A stretch of 18,882 nucleotides of DNA from Cyclostephanos tholiformis. Lineage: Eukaryota > Bacillariophyta > Thalassiosirophyceae > Thalassiosirales > Thalassiosiraceae. A program made the translations under genes and the position numbers. Positions 17,115 through 18,882 of the stretch are shown here, one piece after another. Where the stretch lies: positions 1 to 18,882 of the forward strand of contig JALLPB010000262.1 of NCBI GenBank assembly GCA_036939975.1, given 5' to 3'. Each line of letters begins with the position of its first letter. Within the stretch, counting starts at the first letter, position 1. The notes beneath the pieces were generated by a model that saw only the letters and a list, made by a program, of their open reading frames with translations, was not told the origin of the DNA and searched no databases.

Positions 17115-18882
17115 AAATTGGAATGCCCATCTGAAGTGACCCCATTCCCATCCTCCACCATGGGTCTCCATCAGTGGCACACCCCTCATCAACATTGTTG
17201 TATTGGTCCTTATAAAGGCATCATTGCTGGTGTTGTTGAGGAAATGGCTGCGACCAGTTTGGGCAATAACTTTGACATTGAGTTATCACTGTTATCATGG
17301 ATGGACTCACTCTCATTACTAACATCATCGATGACAAAGACAATGGCATTGTTGCCATTGTCACGTCAATTGATATCAATCACAAGGGTGCCATTGGTGA
17401 CACCCATTGCAATTGTGTCATCATCTCCCCCATTATTTTCTTTGAGAATTGTCCTACTGCTCCTACTCTGCCTTGAGTTGCATTGCTTGCCTCCATATCA
17501 CCTCAACCAGCTAGTCTTGCATTGTCCCTCACCCCCCCCTTCTCTTGTAATAATGTGTGCCATCTGCTTGCCACTCACTGTTCATCACCCATTCTCCGTG
17601 TGTTGTTCAACACCCACTCGCCACCCATTGGATTGTTGCATATTCTTCATTCCTATCTGTAGAATCTTGACCACTTTTTTCAGAACCCAGCAGATTGTCT
17701 ATGTTGTGGTCTACACCATGACCATAATGTCCAGCATCCATTGGAATGCACCAATCATCACCCCCAGCCACCAACCTCTTCAACATCATGTTGGAGACTT
17801 TTACTTTGATTTGGTTTGGGTCAGGTGCACTCACCTGTGTCAGTCTAGAATTTGCTGAAGGGGCGGTGCTGGCTGATTTTTGCATGATTATGAGGGTGCA
17901 CAAAAATAGTGTTTGATGAATGACACAATTGAAACGAAAACCTCTTTTTTTGCCAGTGGGCAATTTGCCCCTTAGGTCTGGCTCTAGGCTTTGCTGTCCT
18001 TTTGGTAAGTGGTCCTCTATTTTTCATCACTTTGGGCTTATTTATCGCTAATTTGTAATGGTGTACAACCCAAAACTAATAACATAGTGAGAAGAAAGAG
18101 GACATTTTCAGCTTTCTAATGGTATGTGGGAAGGTCAGGGAGAATCAGACAGAGCCTACATAGAGGTAAAAGTGTGTACATGTGTTTGTGATCAGCATAT
18201 TGGTTGCAAACTGGTAAAGATATGTAAGACTGGTAAATCTAAAAGGCAAAATTTTAAATTTGGTGGGAAGGCTTTGATGGACGAAATTTGGTTTTAATCA
18301 CATTTGGGGCCCATTTTCAATCCAACCCATCATCTGATTCATCTTCGTGTTCTTTTTCTTGCTGTTAGAGAGGATTTGGTACAAAAATGCTGGGATGGAA
18401 ATTTGGGCTCTTCAGTTCTCACCAAAAACTCCGGTGTATGGTACTTTTTCGTGTCACAACTAACCAGTTGTCTGCACAACGTCGAGAAAAAATCACGGAA
18501 AAATCATCGGCCATGACCATCCATTAACCCTTAACCTGACCCTAAATTGATGCAATACCAGCTTTAGTGATGTTGTGATTTATGCTTACTAGCACACGTG
18601 ATGTAGCATTTTATTCTTACCATAGCTTAACATGGTGGAAAAAACTCTAAATCGAGTTTACACAAAACTAAACTTTTTTTTGACACGGTCTGTCCAGTTG
18701 GAGTATTTAGTCCCGACAAAAAGTAAAATGTCACCTTTTTGGTTTACCAATCTTATATATTATGGCCAAAACTTAAATATATTAACTTTGACCCTGTGGC
18801 ATGAGCCCAGAAGTTCACTGTAACTTGTTGTGTAACCATTGTTACACTTTAGGCATGCCTGACCCAAGGCCAGACATTAGGT
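17115..18882. other. Gene-poor terminal region
   Basis: No gene that I can support. The long plus-strand frame 16854-17858 is rich in Leu/Ile/His/Pro without a domain and looks like the complement of decayed acidic sequence. The minus-strand frame 17607-17963 (118 codons) has a more protein-like composition but no recognised family. The remainder, to 18882, is AT-rich with no structure except a short hairpin, GTGTAAC-CATT-GTTACAC, at 18830-18847. Confidence 0.5.
17339..17362. repeat. Hairpin GACAATGGCA-TTGT-TGCCATTGTC
   Basis: Ten-base perfect arms with a 4-base loop, sharing its arm sequence with 16910-16928. No U-tract follows on either strand, so a terminator role is not suggested. Confidence 0.5.

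Noticed and set aside
16854..17858. 334-codon plus-strand open frame
   Set aside because: Leu/Ile/His/Pro-rich with no domain, and it includes the 60-bp repeats. The length is explained by few TA-starting codons in CATTG/CCATC-rich sequence.
18525..18546. Telomere-like TTAACCC/CCCTAA units
   Set aside because: Only about three irregular units, easily chance in AT-rich DNA.
1..18882. CRISPR array, rRNA, tRNA, prophage or bacterial operon
   Set aside because: No regularly spaced identical repeats, no tRNA-like TTCGA arm with matching stems that I could find, and clear spliced eukaryotic gene structure.

Overview
The window looks like nuclear DNA of a diatom or a related stramenopile. This is inferred from short spliceosomal introns (about 70-170 bp, GT-AG), two closely packed convergent protein genes, and a DDE-transposase relic that reads like families I know from centric diatom genomes. 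I could not run a database search, so the taxon is a judgement from pattern.

Layout. Positions 1-1353 hold AT-rich sequence with dispersed-repeat fragments and a CAA-rich low-complexity stretch. Positions 1354-9296 (+) hold one large gene in 12 reconstructed exons. It encodes a roughly 2,269-residue CHD-type (CHD6-9/kismet-like) ATP-dependent chromatin remodeler: acidic/basic N-terminus, two chromodomains, a full SNF2 ATPase, a long helical C-terminal region and a charged tail. Every junction keeps frame, and the exon sum is an exact multiple of three. Positions 9436-11292 (-) hold an intronless 618-residue gene: a PH domain followed by an LRAT/NlpC-P60-like domain and a C-terminal membrane segment. 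The two genes converge with 139 bp between their stops.

From about 11.3 kb to the end the window is gene-poor and made of decayed mobile DNA. It holds a broken DDE transposase (about 11870-12991, +), a 441-bp MITE with TA target duplication and matching 18-bp ends (13152-13592), and a decayed coding remnant on the minus strand (about 13660-14215). The remnant may be the second protein of the same kind of element. Several diverged repeat pairs also link the two ends of the window (99-144 with 14235-14277 inverted; 584-628 with 14715-14759 direct).

Most interesting points: (1) the last exon of the remodeler encodes a textbook PCNA-binding box (QxxLxxFF) followed about 23 residues later by a SUMO-interaction-like motif, a pairing known from the Srs2 helicase; (2) keeping the last intron would stop translation at a TAA lying inside the donor site, removing exactly that tail; (3) the LRAT-like protein has Ser where the catalytic Cys should be and a long insert between its two motif boxes; (4) a MITE sits between two oppositely oriented relics in a nested transposon graveyard whose repeat copies differ partly by CpG decay.
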